From DASUGM01 sp036274055 (GTDB lineage Bacteria; Acidobacteriota; Vicinamibacteria; Vicinamibacterales; SCN-69-37), in NCBI GenBank assembly GCA_036274055.1, contig DASUGM010000137.1, positions 1 through 14,951 on the forward strand: a stretch of 14,951 nucleotides of DNA, read 5' to 3'. The notes below the pieces were generated by a model. That model made no database searches and was not told where the DNA came from. It saw nothing but the letters and a program-made list of their open reading frames with translations. Every line of letters starts with the position of its first letter. Positions within the stretch are counted from its first letter, which is position 1. Position numbers and translations under genes: made by a program. Shown piece after piece: positions 1 to 7,414 of this stretch.

Positions 1-688
1 TCCGGTCTGCGGGAACTTCCCACAGCTCCTTGATACCGATCGCGTAAACCTGCGCTTGCTTGCCGGCGTCGAGCGACAACTTCTTGACCAGGGTCTTGGT
101 CAGGTTGCCGCGTACACCGTCGCAGAAGATCGTGATCTTGGCGCGGACGTCGACGCCGGGCTCGAAGTTCGGCTTCTTGCCTCCGTGCTTGTCGAGCCCC
201 CGATCGCCGGTGCGGACGCCAACGACGGTGTTGCCTTCGTAGAGGACTTCCTGCGCAGCGAAGCCGCTGAACAGGTCGATGCCGCCAGCGCCCTCGACCT
301 GCTCGCCGAGCCACTTGACGAACTTGTTGATCGAGATGATGTAGTTGCCGTGGTTCTGCAGCGGCGGCGGGATGATCGGAAACGGCAGTTTGCCGCTCGA
401 GGTCAGGAAGTACACGGCTTCGTCGTGCACTTCGGCCGCCAGCGGCGCGCCCTTTTCCTTGAAGTCCGGAATCAGCTCTTTCAAAGTCGAGGGGTCGAGC
501 ACGGCGCCCGAGAGCGAATGCGCCCCGGGTTCACGCGCCTTTTCGAGGAGCGCGATCGTGAGCGGCTCGCCGCCCTTCTCTTTCTGAAGTTGTGCGAGCC
601 TGAGCGCGGCGGACATGCCGGCGGGGCCGCCGCCGACGATCAGAATGTCTACGTCGAGTGTCTCCCGCTCCGATTCCGCCGCCGGCAT
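1..688 (-). CDS. Electron transfer flavoprotein-ubiquinone oxidoreductase, N-terminal part (cut by window edge)
   Basis: ETF-QO takes electrons from reduced ETF through FAD and a 4Fe-4S cluster and gives them to ubiquinone or menaquinone at the inner face of the cytoplasmic membrane. About 229 residues are visible. The N-terminus reads MPAAESERETLDVDILIVGG and runs into a Rossmann dinucleotide-binding motif GGGPAG at residues 19-24. It continues with LEKAREPGAHSLSGAVLDP, then PPPLQNHGNYIISINKFVKW, and later IFCDGVRGNLTK and IKELWEVP, all typical of the bacterial ETF-QO/FixC family (usually 540-570 residues). The quinone- and cluster-binding C-terminal part lies outside the window. The ATG at 688 is the first in-frame start before the FAD motif; another ATG 8 nt upstream is out of frame. 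No strong ribosome-binding site is visible. It follows the methyltransferase stop by 44 nt. Its partners etfB and etfA lie about 6 kb away on the same strand, beyond lhr. Recognised from sequence; family assignment is secure. Confidence 0.93.
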   Translation of the reverse strand, partial: MPAAESERETLDVDILIVGGGPAGMSAALRLAQLQKEKGGEPLTIALLEKAREPGAHSLSGAVLDPSTLKELIPDFKEKGAPLAAEVHDEAVYFLTSSGKLPFPIIPPPLQNHGNYIISINKFVKWLGEQVEGAGGIDLFSGFAAQEVLYEGNTVVGVRTGDRGLDKHGGKKPNFEPGVDVRAKITIFCDGVRGNLTKTLVKKLSLDAGKQAQVYAIGIKELWEVPADR

Positions 689-732
689 TCAGACATGATA
701 CTGGGGGATGAAGCAGCTGTGTGAGCCAGCAG

Positions 733-1434
733 TCATCCGGCGCCAGAATTGCGCTTGGCCACGCTCAAGGTTTCCCAGCCCTTGCCAGTTGCCGCCCCGT
801 ACGAATAGCAAATCGCCCGGAATAGCGCGTACGGCAGACGGCCGTACGCAGCCACTGTCCATCCTCCTGGCCACGCGAAGATTCTGGAGTGAATGGAAAC
901 GACTTGAAAGCCGGCTTCGAAGAGAGTGTTGCCTAATAGCTGCGCCGTCCATGTATGCAGGTGATGATTCTGATCGTCGGGATTGTACTTGTTTTGATGA
1001 CGCCAATTGTCAATGGGCACGCATATGGACAAGACGCCATCTGACTTTAGTTTGCCTCTCAGTTCGCGGAGAGCGGCAATCGGGAACGGGACATGTTCGA
1101 GTGCATGGTCCGAAACGATCACGTCCGCCATTGCGTCCGGAACATCGCTGATGGCAGCGTAACACTCGATGCCTCTGCTCCTCGCCACCTCGCGCGCGGC
1201 AGGGTTGATTTCGACGCCGACTTTGCGTGCGCAGGACAGGTTCGCCAGTAACCCTCCACCGCCGCAGCCGAAGTCAAGCACGGTATCGGACGGTTTGATC
1301 AAATCCCGAAACTTGTGCGCGTTGATTTTGCCTGCGAACAGCGCACCGCCATCCTGCCACGAAAAGTATTCCTTGCCCTTGTCACCAAGGTAGTGGTCAG
1401 ACGCGCCGTATTCTGGCCTGCCTGTCTCAGACAC
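733..1434 (-). CDS. Class I SAM-dependent methyltransferase, polysaccharide-cluster type
   Basis: A cytoplasmic methyltransferase of 233 residues with a Rossmann-fold SAM site. Motif I VLDFGCGGGG lies at about residues 52-61, followed by the acidic VGVEINP strand end and then VIVSDHALEHVPFP (motif of the Methyltransf_11/23 type). Further on come CVPIDNW and HHLHTWTAQLLGNTLFEAGF, a pattern I associate with methyltransferases of O-antigen and other surface-polysaccharide clusters. The acceptor is unknown. I chose the GTG at 1434 because GGAGGA lies 4 nt upstream. The longer ATG form from 1479 has no ribosome-binding site and would overlap lhr. Base composition looks clearly lower in GC than the neighbours, with runs such as TTGTACTTGTTTTGATG on the plus strand, and no sugar genes are nearby. 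This suggests a transferred or orphan gene. It is transcribed away from lhr with 20 nt between starts. Family sure, substrate not. Confidence 0.85.
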   Translation of the reverse strand: MSETGRPEYGASDHYLGDKGKEYFSWQDGGALFAGKINAHKFRDLIKPSDTVLDFGCGGGGLLANLSCARKVGVEINPAAREVARSRGIECYAAISDVPDAMADVIVSDHALEHVPFPIAALRELRGKLKSDGVLSICVPIDNWRHQNKYNPDDQNHHLHTWTAQLLGNTLFEAGFQVVSIHSRIFAWPGGWTVAAYGRLPYALFRAICYSYGAATGKGWETLSVAKRNSGAG

Positions 1435-1438
1435 TGAG

Positions 1439-1444
1439 TCCTCC
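1439..1444 (-). promoter_or_regulatory. Ribosome-binding site deciding the methyltransferase start
   Basis: On the minus strand GGAGGA is followed by CTCA and then GTG at 1434. This spacing supports the GTG start over the ATG 45 nt upstream at 1479, which has no comparable site and overlaps the lhr reading frame. Confidence 0.65.
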
Positions 1445-1454
1445 GGACTTCGCC

Positions 1455-4400
1455 ATGATATGCGACGACGCCAGCTCAAATCAGTCAGGTCATCAGCGTG
1501 ATAATGACTTGGTGTCCTTCGAACCCGTGCAGGATCTCGCTTCAGCAGTCGCTTGGGCCCATCCCCTCGTCCGCGACTGGTTCGTCGCCCGCTTCGGCAC
1601 GCCGACCGAACCGCAAGTCGAGGGCTGGCCGTCGATCCTCGCCGGCCACAGCACGCTGATCTCCGCGCCGACCGGCTCGGGCAAGACGCTGACCGCCTTT
1701 CTCGCGTGCATCGATCGGCTCGTTCGCCAGGCGGTCGACGGCACGCTTACCGACCGCACCGAGGTCGTCTACGTGTCGCCGCTGAAGGCGCTCGGCAACG
1801 ACATCCAGAAGAACCTCGACGGGCCGCTCGCCGAGCTGGCCGCGCTGGCGCGCGAGCGCGGCGTCGCGATGCAGCAGATCCGCACCGCGGTGCGCACCGG
1901 CGACACGCTCGCGCGCGAACGGCAGGCGATGCTCAAGCAGCCGCCGCACATCCTGGTGACGACGCCGGAGTCGCTCTACATCCTGCTGACCGCCGAGCGC
2001 AGCCGCGAGATGCTACGACACGTCTCGACGGTCATCGTCGACGAAATCCACGCCGTCGCCGACGACAAGCGAGGCTCGCATCTGGCACTGTCGCTCGAGC
2101 GGCTCGAGCAGCTCGCTACTGGCGCGATCACTCGCATCGGTCTGTCGGCGACGCAGAAGCCGATCGAGGTGGTCGCCGAGTTCCTGACCGGCGCCGGCCG
2201 GCCGCTGCCGACCATCGTGCAGATCGCGCCTCGTCGGGAGCTCGATCTGGCCGTCGTCGTTCCGGGCAGCGAACTGGGTCCGGTGGCATCGAACGAGATG
2301 TGGGCGGAGATCTACGGCCGGATCGCCGCGCTCGTTCAGGAGCACCGTTCGACGATTGTCTTCGTCAACACCCGCCGTCTGGCGGAGCGCTGCTGCCATC
2401 ATCTGGCGTCGCGACTTGGCGAGGCCGCCGTTGCTGCGCATCACGGCAGCCTGTCGCGCAAGATCCGGCTCGACGCCGAGCGCCGCCTGAAAGCTGGCGA
2501 ACTGCGCGCGATCGTCGCGACGGCGTCGCTGGAACTCGGCATCGACGTCGGCACGGTGGATCTCGTCTGCCAGATCGGATCCCCGCGCGCGATTGCGGTG
2601 GCGACCCAGCGCATCGGCCGGGCCGGACACTGGCGCGGCGCGGTGCCGAAGGGCCGGCTGTTCGTTACCACGCGCGATGAGTTGCTCGAATGCGCCGCGC
2701 TCGTGCGCGCGATTCGCGCCGGCGATCTCGACCGGCTGATCGTCCCCGAGCAGCCGCTCGACATCCTCGCGCAGCAGATCGTGGCGATGATCGCCGCGGA
2801 GGAGTGGCGCGAGGACGATCTCTTCGGGACCGTCCGGCGCGCGTATCCGTATCGAAATCTCTCGCGCGCCGAGTTCGACGAGATCATCGAGATGCTGTCG
2901 CAAGGCATCGCGGCGCGTCGGGGACGTTACGGCGCTTACCTGCATCGCGACGCAGTCAACGGCGTCGTCCGCGGCCGGCGCGGCGCGCGGCTGACGGCGA
3001 TCACCAGCGGCGGCGCGATTCCGGAGACCGGACTCTACACCGTCGTCTGCGAGCCTGAAGGTAACGTCGTCGGCACCGTCGACGAGGACTTCGCAGTCGA
3101 GAGCATGGCGGGAGACGTCATCCTGCTGGGCAACACGTCATGGCGCGTTCGACGCGTGCTGACGGGCAAAGTGATGGTCGAAGACGCGCACGGCGCAGCA
3201 CCAACCGTGCCCTTCTGGCGGGGCGAGGCGCCGGCGCGGACGATCGAGCTGTCGAAGCACGTCGCCGAGCTGCGGTCAGCGATCGACGCGCGGACGCCCG
3301 AGGTCGACTGGCTGACGCAGGAATGCGGCCTCGATCGCGCCGGCGCCGAGCAGGCGGTCGAATACGTCGCGCTCGGCAAGGCCGTGCTGCGCGCGGTGCC
3401 GACGCAGACCACCGTCATCGCGGAGCGTTTCTTCGACGAGGGCGGTGGCATGCAGCTCGTCATCCACGCGCCGTTCGGCGGCCGCATCAACAAAGCGTGG
3501 GGCCTGGCGCTGCGCAAGAAATTCTGCCGGTCGTTCAACTTCGAACTTCAAGCGGCGGCGACCGACGATGGCATCAACATCTCGCTGGCGGAACAGCACA
3601 GCTTTCCGCTTGCCGATGTCTTTCATTTTCTGAAACCGGCGACGGCGCGGGAGACGCTCGAGCAGGCTTCGCTGCCCTCGCCGATCTTTGACACGCGCTG
3701 GCGGTGGGATGCCGGCCGCGCGCTGGCATTGCTCCGTTTCCGCGGCGGGAAGAAGGTGCCGATTCACCTGCAGCGTCTTCAATCGGACGATCTGCTCGCG
3801 TCGGTGTTCCCTGACGTCGCTGCGTGTCCGGAGAATCTCGTCGGCGAACTCGAGATCCCGAATCATCCGCTCGTGCGCGAGGTGATGAAGGACGTCCTCA
3901 CCGAGGCAATGGACCTCGACGGGTTGATCGAGGTCTTGTCAGGCCTGCAAACCGGGCGGATTCAATATCTTGCGGTCGACACCCCCGTCCCCAGCGTGTT
4001 TTCGCACGAAATCCTCAACGCCAATCCGTTCGCCTATCTGGACGACGCGCCGCTGGAAGAGCGGCGGGCGCGGGCGGTCGAGATGAGGCGGGTGCTGCCC
4101 GAGGCGGTGTTGTCGGAGGTCGGACGGCTGGATCCAGCGGCGATTGCCGAAGTCCAGCGGCAGGCATGGCCGGACGTTCGCGACGCCGACGACCTGCACG
4201 ACGCGCTGCTGACGCTGGTCGCCTTCCCGATCGTCCCGCAGCCAACGGGAGGGCCATTGGACCCCTGGGGGGACGGTCCAATGGCCCCCAGCTCACTGTC
4301 GGAGCGTACCGCGAAGGCGGCCGCCGCGTGGAGTTCCCACTTCGACACCCTCGTCGGCGCCCGCCGCGCGGTCCGGGCGACCGCCGACGGGCGTGGCTAC

Positions 4401-5813
4401 TGGGTCGCTTCGGAGCGCGTCGCGGCGTTTTCGCAGGTGTTCCCGGGCGCGCGGTTTGATCCCGCGCCACCGATCTTGCCCGGTCAGCCTCCGGCGGAGA
4501 TCGACGCCCGCCTTGATCTTGCTCAAGGGTGGCTCAGCCACTCAGGCCCGGCTACCGCCGCGGAGCTCGGCCAGCTGCTCGGCGTCGAGGTCGATCGCGT
4601 CGACGAGGTCATTCTGCGTCTCGAGGCGCGCGGTTGGGCGCTCCGCGGCATCTTCTCGTCGCCGGAATCGATTGCCGCGCGCGGCGGCACGATCGAGTGG
4701 TGCGAGCGCCGCCTGCTGGCGCGCATCCATCGCGTCACCGTCGGCGCGCTGCGGCGGGAAATCGCGCCGGTGTCGACCGCTGACTTCATGCGCTGGCTGC
4801 TCGAGTGGCAGCACGTCGCGCCGGGAACGGCCGTCAGCGGCGAACGCGGCACGCTCGAGGTCTTACAGCAGCTGCAGGGCTTCGAGGCGCCGGCCTCGGC
4901 GTGGGAGAGCGAGATCCTGCCCCGTCGCATCGCCGGCTACGATCCGTCGGAACTCGATCGGCTCAGCCTCGGTGGCGACGTCGGCTGGGGCCGGCTGTCG
5001 CCGCATCCGGCGACCGTCGATCCCGAAATCGGTCCGGGTCCGCGCCGGACGACGCCGACGGGCGCGGCTCCGATCACGTTCTTCATTCGCGAGGACGCCG
5101 ACTGGATGCCGGCGCGACGCGACGCCGAGTCCTCGCGCGCCGCCGCCGGCCTCGGCGCGAACGCGCGCGCGGTGCGCGCCTGGCTCGAGCAACGAGGCGC
5201 GTCATTCTTCACCGACATCGCCCGCGGTACGACGTTTTCGAAGCCTGATGCCGAGTCGGCATTGTGGGAACTCGTCGCCGCCGGCGTCGTCACCGCCGAT
5301 GGCTTCGACAACCTGCGTGCGTTGATCGGGCAACGCCGCGGCAATGGCCGCGCGCGCCCACGCCCGAGCGCCGGCCGCTGGTCGCTGCTGCATGGCGCGA
5401 TCGACAGCGATCGCGCCAAGTCGATCGAATCCGCGTGCTGGATGCTGCTCCGCCGCTACGGCGTCGTGTTTCGCGAGCTGCTGGCGCGCGAATCGAACAT
5501 TCCGGTGTGGCGCGATCTGCTGATCACGTTCCGCCGGCTCGAAGATCGCGGCGAGATCCGCGGCGGCCGGTTCGTCAGCGGCAGCCTGGTCGGCGAGCAA
5601 TTCGCGCTGCCGATCGCGGTCGACTCACTGCGCGCGCTTCGTCATCGTCCGCCGACGGGTGGGACCGTGATCGTGTCGGCGGCGGATCCGCTGAATCTGG
5701 CGGGGATTCTCGTGCCCGGTGAGCGGGTCGCGGCAAATTCGGGTCGGCTCGTCGGATTCAGGGACGGCGCCGCAGTCGAGATCGATGATCGTCGCGTCGT
5801 CGCCGTCTCGTAA
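1455..5813 (+). CDS. lhr: ATP-dependent DNA helicase Lhr, full-length form
   Basis: Lhr (large helicase-related) is a 3'-to-5' ssDNA translocase and DNA/RNA-DNA unwinding motor, implicated in DNA repair. The protein has 1452 residues, close to the ~1500 of full-length Lhr. Walker A APTGSGKT is at 71-78, motif Ib TTPESLYILL at 169-178, DEIH at 196-199, SAT at 231-233, and motif VI QRIGRAGH at 385-392. Winged-helix and beta-barrel parts of the Lhr core follow, including RFFDEGGGMQLVIHAPFGGR from about 657. The C-terminal extension carries helix-turn-helix segments near 1024 (GWLSHSGPATAAELGQLLG) and 1315 (IESACWMLLRRYGVVFRELL). The ATG at 1455 lacks a clear ribosome-binding site; GTG at 1512 is an alternative start, and HPLVRDWF at 36-43 must be kept. 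A perfect inverted repeat encodes an extra stretch at residues 933-945. Its stop lies 2 nt from the stop of the convergent membrane-protein gene. Assignment is secure, exact start less so. Confidence 0.95.
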   Translation: MICDDASSNQSGHQRDNDLVSFEPVQDLASAVAWAHPLVRDWFVARFGTPTEPQVEGWPSILAGHSTLISAPTGSGKTLTAFLACIDRLVRQAVDGTLTDRTEVVYVSPLKALGNDIQKNLDGPLAELAALARERGVAMQQIRTAVRTGDTLARERQAMLKQPPHILVTTPESLYILLTAERSREMLRHVSTVIVDEIHAVADDKRGSHLALSLERLEQLATGAITRIGLSATQKPIEVVAEFLTGAGRPLPTIVQIAPRRELDLAVVVPGSELGPVASNEMWAEIYGRIAALVQEHRSTIVFVNTRRLAERCCHHLASRLGEAAVAAHHGSLSRKIRLDAERRLKAGELRAIVATASLELGIDVGTVDLVCQIGSPRAIAVATQRIGRAGHWRGAVPKGRLFVTTRDELLECAALVRAIRAGDLDRLIVPEQPLDILAQQIVAMIAAEEWREDDLFGTVRRAYPYRNLSRAEFDEIIEMLSQGIAARRGRYGAYLHRDAVNGVVRGRRGARLTAITSGGAIPETGLYTVVCEPEGNVVGTVDEDFAVESMAGDVILLGNTSWRVRRVLTGKVMVEDAHGAAPTVPFWRGEAPARTIELSKHVAELRSAIDARTPEVDWLTQECGLDRAGAEQAVEYVALGKAVLRAVPTQTTVIAERFFDEGGGMQLVIHAPFGGRINKAWGLALRKKFCRSFNFELQAAATDDGINISLAEQHSFPLADVFHFLKPATARETLEQASLPSPIFDTRWRWDAGRALALLRFRGGKKVPIHLQRLQSDDLLASVFPDVAACPENLVGELEIPNHPLVREVMKDVLTEAMDLDGLIEVLSGLQTGRIQYLAVDTPVPSVFSHEILNANPFAYLDDAPLEERRARAVEMRRVLPEAVLSEVGRLDPAAIAEVQRQAWPDVRDADDLHDALLTLVAFPIVPQPTGGPLDPWGDGPMAPSSLSERTAKAAAAWSSHFDTLVGARRAVRATADGRGYWVASERVAAFSQVFPGARFDPAPPILPGQPPAEIDARLDLAQGWLSHSGPATAAELGQLLGVEVDRVDEVILRLEARGWALRGIFSSPESIAARGGTIEWCERRLLARIHRVTVGALRREIAPVSTADFMRWLLEWQHVAPGTAVSGERGTLEVLQQLQGFEAPASAWESEILPRRIAGYDPSELDRLSLGGDVGWGRLSPHPATVDPEIGPGPRRTTPTGAAPITFFIREDADWMPARRDAESSRAAAGLGANARAVRAWLEQRGASFFTDIARGTTFSKPDAESALWELVAAGVVTADGFDNLRALIGQRRGNGRARPRPSAGRWSLLHGAIDSDRAKSIESACWMLLRRYGVVFRELLARESNIPVWRDLLITFRRLEDRGEIRGGRFVSGSLVGEQFALPIAVDSLRALRHRPPTGGTVIVSAADPLNLAGILVPGERVAANSGRLVGFRDGAAVEIDDRRVVAVS
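4251..4287. repeat. Perfect 13-bp inverted repeat inside lhr
   Basis: GGGCCATTGGACC at 4251-4263 and GGTCCAATGGCCC at 4275-4287 are exact reverse complements around an 11-nt C/G-rich loop. The unit is read in frame as GPLDPWGDGPMAP (residues 933-945), a Gly/Pro-rich insert in a linker between the family-typical VAFPIVPQP segment and the AAAAWSSHFD helix. It looks like a small palindrome inserted into a tolerant loop, but I cannot see another copy in this window. Confidence 0.7.
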
Positions 5814-5815
5814 CC

Positions 5816-6184
5816 CTACCCCGCCGCCACCGGCTTAGACCGATACGCAAGCCAGGCAACAACACACAGCGCGGCCGCAGCCGTCATGACCTCGGTCCAG
5901 ATCGTCACGTTCATCCCGGCAGTGTGAGCGGAAATCGGCGCGCGGGTGTAGTGGAGAAGGCCATAGAAGCCGACCGCGGCGTAGACGGCGAGTGAGCCCA
6001 GACCGATCATCCTGTAACCGCGGCGTAGGCAAGCGTAGCCGCTCAGGCCGACGAGGCTGAGGACGAGCCACGTCCCGTACACCGACGCCTCGGTGATCCA
6101 CTGCGGCAGACTGGGATAATCGGCGACGTAGGTCGCGTTGTGCCAGAAGTGCAGCAGGCTCGCTGCGCCGATTACTCGTTCTAC
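5816..6184 (-). CDS. Small membrane protein, four predicted helices, unknown function
   Basis: I do not recognise this family. The open frame encodes about 120 residues with four hydrophobic segments: one around IGAASLLHFWHNATYVADY, then VYGTWLVLSLVGLSGYACL, IGLGSLAVYAAVGFYGLLHY and WTEVMTAAAALCVVAWLAY. Several histidines sit at helix ends (LHFWHN, LLHY, SAHT) and could bind a metal or cofactor; that is only inference. The start is unresolved. The frame opens at GTA codons right at the stop of the zinc-ribbon gene and has no nearby ATG, GTG or TTG. The next possible starts are GTG at 6259, which overlaps the upstream gene by 79 nt and adds a basic non-membrane leader, or GTG at 6082, which loses the first helix. 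A CTG at 6157 is also possible. The coordinates given mark the coding signal rather than a proven start. It is the last gene of the etf-side operon and converges on lhr. Confidence 0.55.
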   Translation of the reverse strand, partial: VERVIGAASLLHFWHNATYVADYPSLPQWITEASVYGTWLVLSLVGLSGYACLRRGYRMIGLGSLAVYAAVGFYGLLHYTRAPISAHTAGMNVTIWTEVMTAAAALCVVAWLAYRSKPVAAG

Positions 6185-6420
6185 GCCCGCGCGCGTGCGG
6201 CTTCCAGCAATTCCCGGTGCTCGGCCGCAAACAGCTCGATGTAACCGCAGTTGCCGCACACCCGCGCCGTGACGTTGCTGTAGACCGTGCCCTTGAAGAC
6301 CAGGTTCCCTGGTTTCTGGTAGACGGTCACAGAGAGATCGTTTTTCGAATGATGATCGCCCCGATCGACGACCCGAACGTCGTCGACTACTTCGTTCGAC
6401 TGACATTTCGGGCAGGCCAT
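6181..6420 (-). CDS. Small zinc-ribbon protein
   Basis: A 79-residue protein with one CxxC pair near the N-terminus (MACPKCQSNEVVDD) and another near the C-terminus (RVCGNCGYIELFA), the pattern of a four-cysteine zinc ribbon. The middle contains KPGNLVFKGTVYSNVTA, which I recognise from small, widespread, uncharacterised bacterial zinc-ribbon proteins. Nucleic-acid or protein binding is possible, but no function can be read from the sequence. Two ATGs are available, at 6426 and 6420. I chose 6420 because GGAGG lies 6 nt upstream of it, whereas it directly touches the first ATG. The gene begins 13 nt after the etfA stop and is probably co-transcribed with it. The downstream membrane-protein frame begins at its stop codon. 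Confidence 0.8.
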   Translation of the reverse strand: MACPKCQSNEVVDDVRVVDRGDHHSKNDLSVTVYQKPGNLVFKGTVYSNVTARVCGNCGYIELFAAEHRELLEAARARA

Positions 6421-6426
6421 GCTCAT

Positions 6427-6431
6427 CCTCC
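6427..6431 (-). promoter_or_regulatory. Ribosome-binding site of the zinc-ribbon gene
   Basis: GGAGG on the minus strand is followed by ATGAGC and then ATG at 6420. The 6-nt spacing to the second ATG, against 0 nt to the first, decides the start. Confidence 0.6.
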
Positions 6432-6433
6432 GC

Positions 6434-7414
6434 TCAGCTCTTCAGCGCCGCGACCATCGCCGGGACGATCTCGAACAGATCCCCGACGATCCCGTAGTCG
6501 GCGATCTCGAAGATCGGCGCGTCGGCGTCCTTGTTGATCGCGACGATCGTCCGCGCGCCCTTCATGCCGACGACGTGCTGGATCGCCCCGGAGATGCCGA
6601 GCGCGACGTAGAGCTTCGGAGCGACCGTCTGGCCGGAGCTGCCGATCTGGCGCTCCATCGGCAGCCAGCCGGCGTCGCAGATCGGGCGCGACGCGGCGAC
6701 CTCGGCGCCGAGCGCCTCGGCCAGCTGCTGCGCGATCTGAATGTGCTCCTGGCCCTTGATGCCGCGGCCGACCGAGACGATGCGCTCGGCCTGCGAGAGA
6801 TCGACGGCCTGCTTGGCCTCGCGAAACGGCTCTTCGGCCTTCTGGCGGATCTGCGACGCGTCGACGGTCGCGGCGGCATTGCGCACCGGCGCACTGCCCT
6901 TCTTCACCGCGTCGGCGCGAAACGCGCCGATCTGAAACGTCGCGAAGTGCGGCGCCGGCCCGTCGAGGACGACGTCGGCGGCGACCTTGCCCTGAAACAT
7001 CGGCCGCGTGAACGCAAACGCGGCGCCCTGCCCTGAGCCTGTCGAAGGGCTGGCCTTCACCGCCGTGCAGTCGGTAATCATCGCCCGATCGAGGCGCGCC
7101 GCGAGGCGCGGCGCGAAGTCGCGCGTTTGATACGTGTGCGGCAGGATGACGTGCGCCGGCGACTCGGCGCCGACGAAGGCCGCGAACGCTTGCACGAATC
7201 CGTCGGCGGTGTAGGCGCCGAGCGCCTCGTGGCCAAGGGCGACGACTTCCTTGACGTCGGCGGCCGCGAGTTCCTTCGCCGCGGCGCCCGCGTCGGCGTC
7301 GCTGCCGGCGACGACGACCTTGACGTCACCACCCATCTGCTGCGCCGCCGCGATCGCTTCCCACGACGCGCGGTTGAGCTTGCCGTGCTGTTGTTCCGCG
7401 ATGACCAGGATCAT
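6434..7414 (-). CDS. etfA: Electron transfer flavoprotein alpha subunit
   Basis: EtfA binds FAD and with EtfB forms the soluble heterodimer that carries electrons from acyl-CoA and other dehydrogenases to ETF-quinone oxidoreductase. The protein has 326 residues, normal for the family. The N-terminal alpha/beta domain starts MILVIAEQQHGKL. The C-terminal FAD domain has the signature SRPICDAGWLP (242-252), QIGSSGQTVAPKLYVALGIS (256-275) and GARTIVAINKD (286-296), ending FEIADYGIVGDLFE. The ATG shares one base with the etfB stop (TGATG), showing translational coupling. An extra stretch SPSTGSGQG (122-130) between TDCTAV and FTRPMFQGKV is encoded by a palindromic repeat. Its membrane partner is present at the left edge of the window. 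Assignment is secure. Confidence 0.97.
   Translation of the reverse strand: MILVIAEQQHGKLNRASWEAIAAAQQMGGDVKVVVAGSDADAGAAAKELAAADVKEVVALGHEALGAYTADGFVQAFAAFVGAESPAHVILPHTYQTRDFAPRLAARLDRAMITDCTAVKASPSTGSGQGAAFAFTRPMFQGKVAADVVLDGPAPHFATFQIGAFRADAVKKGSAPVRNAAATVDASQIRQKAEEPFREAKQAVDLSQAERIVSVGRGIKGQEHIQIAQQLAEALGAEVAASRPICDAGWLPMERQIGSSGQTVAPKLYVALGISGAIQHVVGMKGARTIVAINKDADAPIFEIADYGIVGDLFEIVPAMVAALKS
7030..7050. repeat. Short palindromic repeat inside etfA
   Basis: The minus strand reads CCCTTCGACAGGCTCAGGG flanked by G and C, an imperfect palindrome with GCCCT/AGGGC arms. It is translated in frame as part of SPSTGSGQG. I recall this sequence as a recurrent dispersed repeat in several environmental bacterial genomes, read there as PSTGSGQA- or FDRLRAG-like peptides in other frames. 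That recollection was not checked here. It lies in a loop between two beta strands of the EtfA N-terminal domain. Confidence 0.75.

Noticed and set aside
689..1006. Minus-strand open frame of 105 codons beside ETF-QO
   Set aside because: It overlaps the methyltransferase in another frame and has no motif; the methyltransferase frame contains clear SAM-binding motifs.
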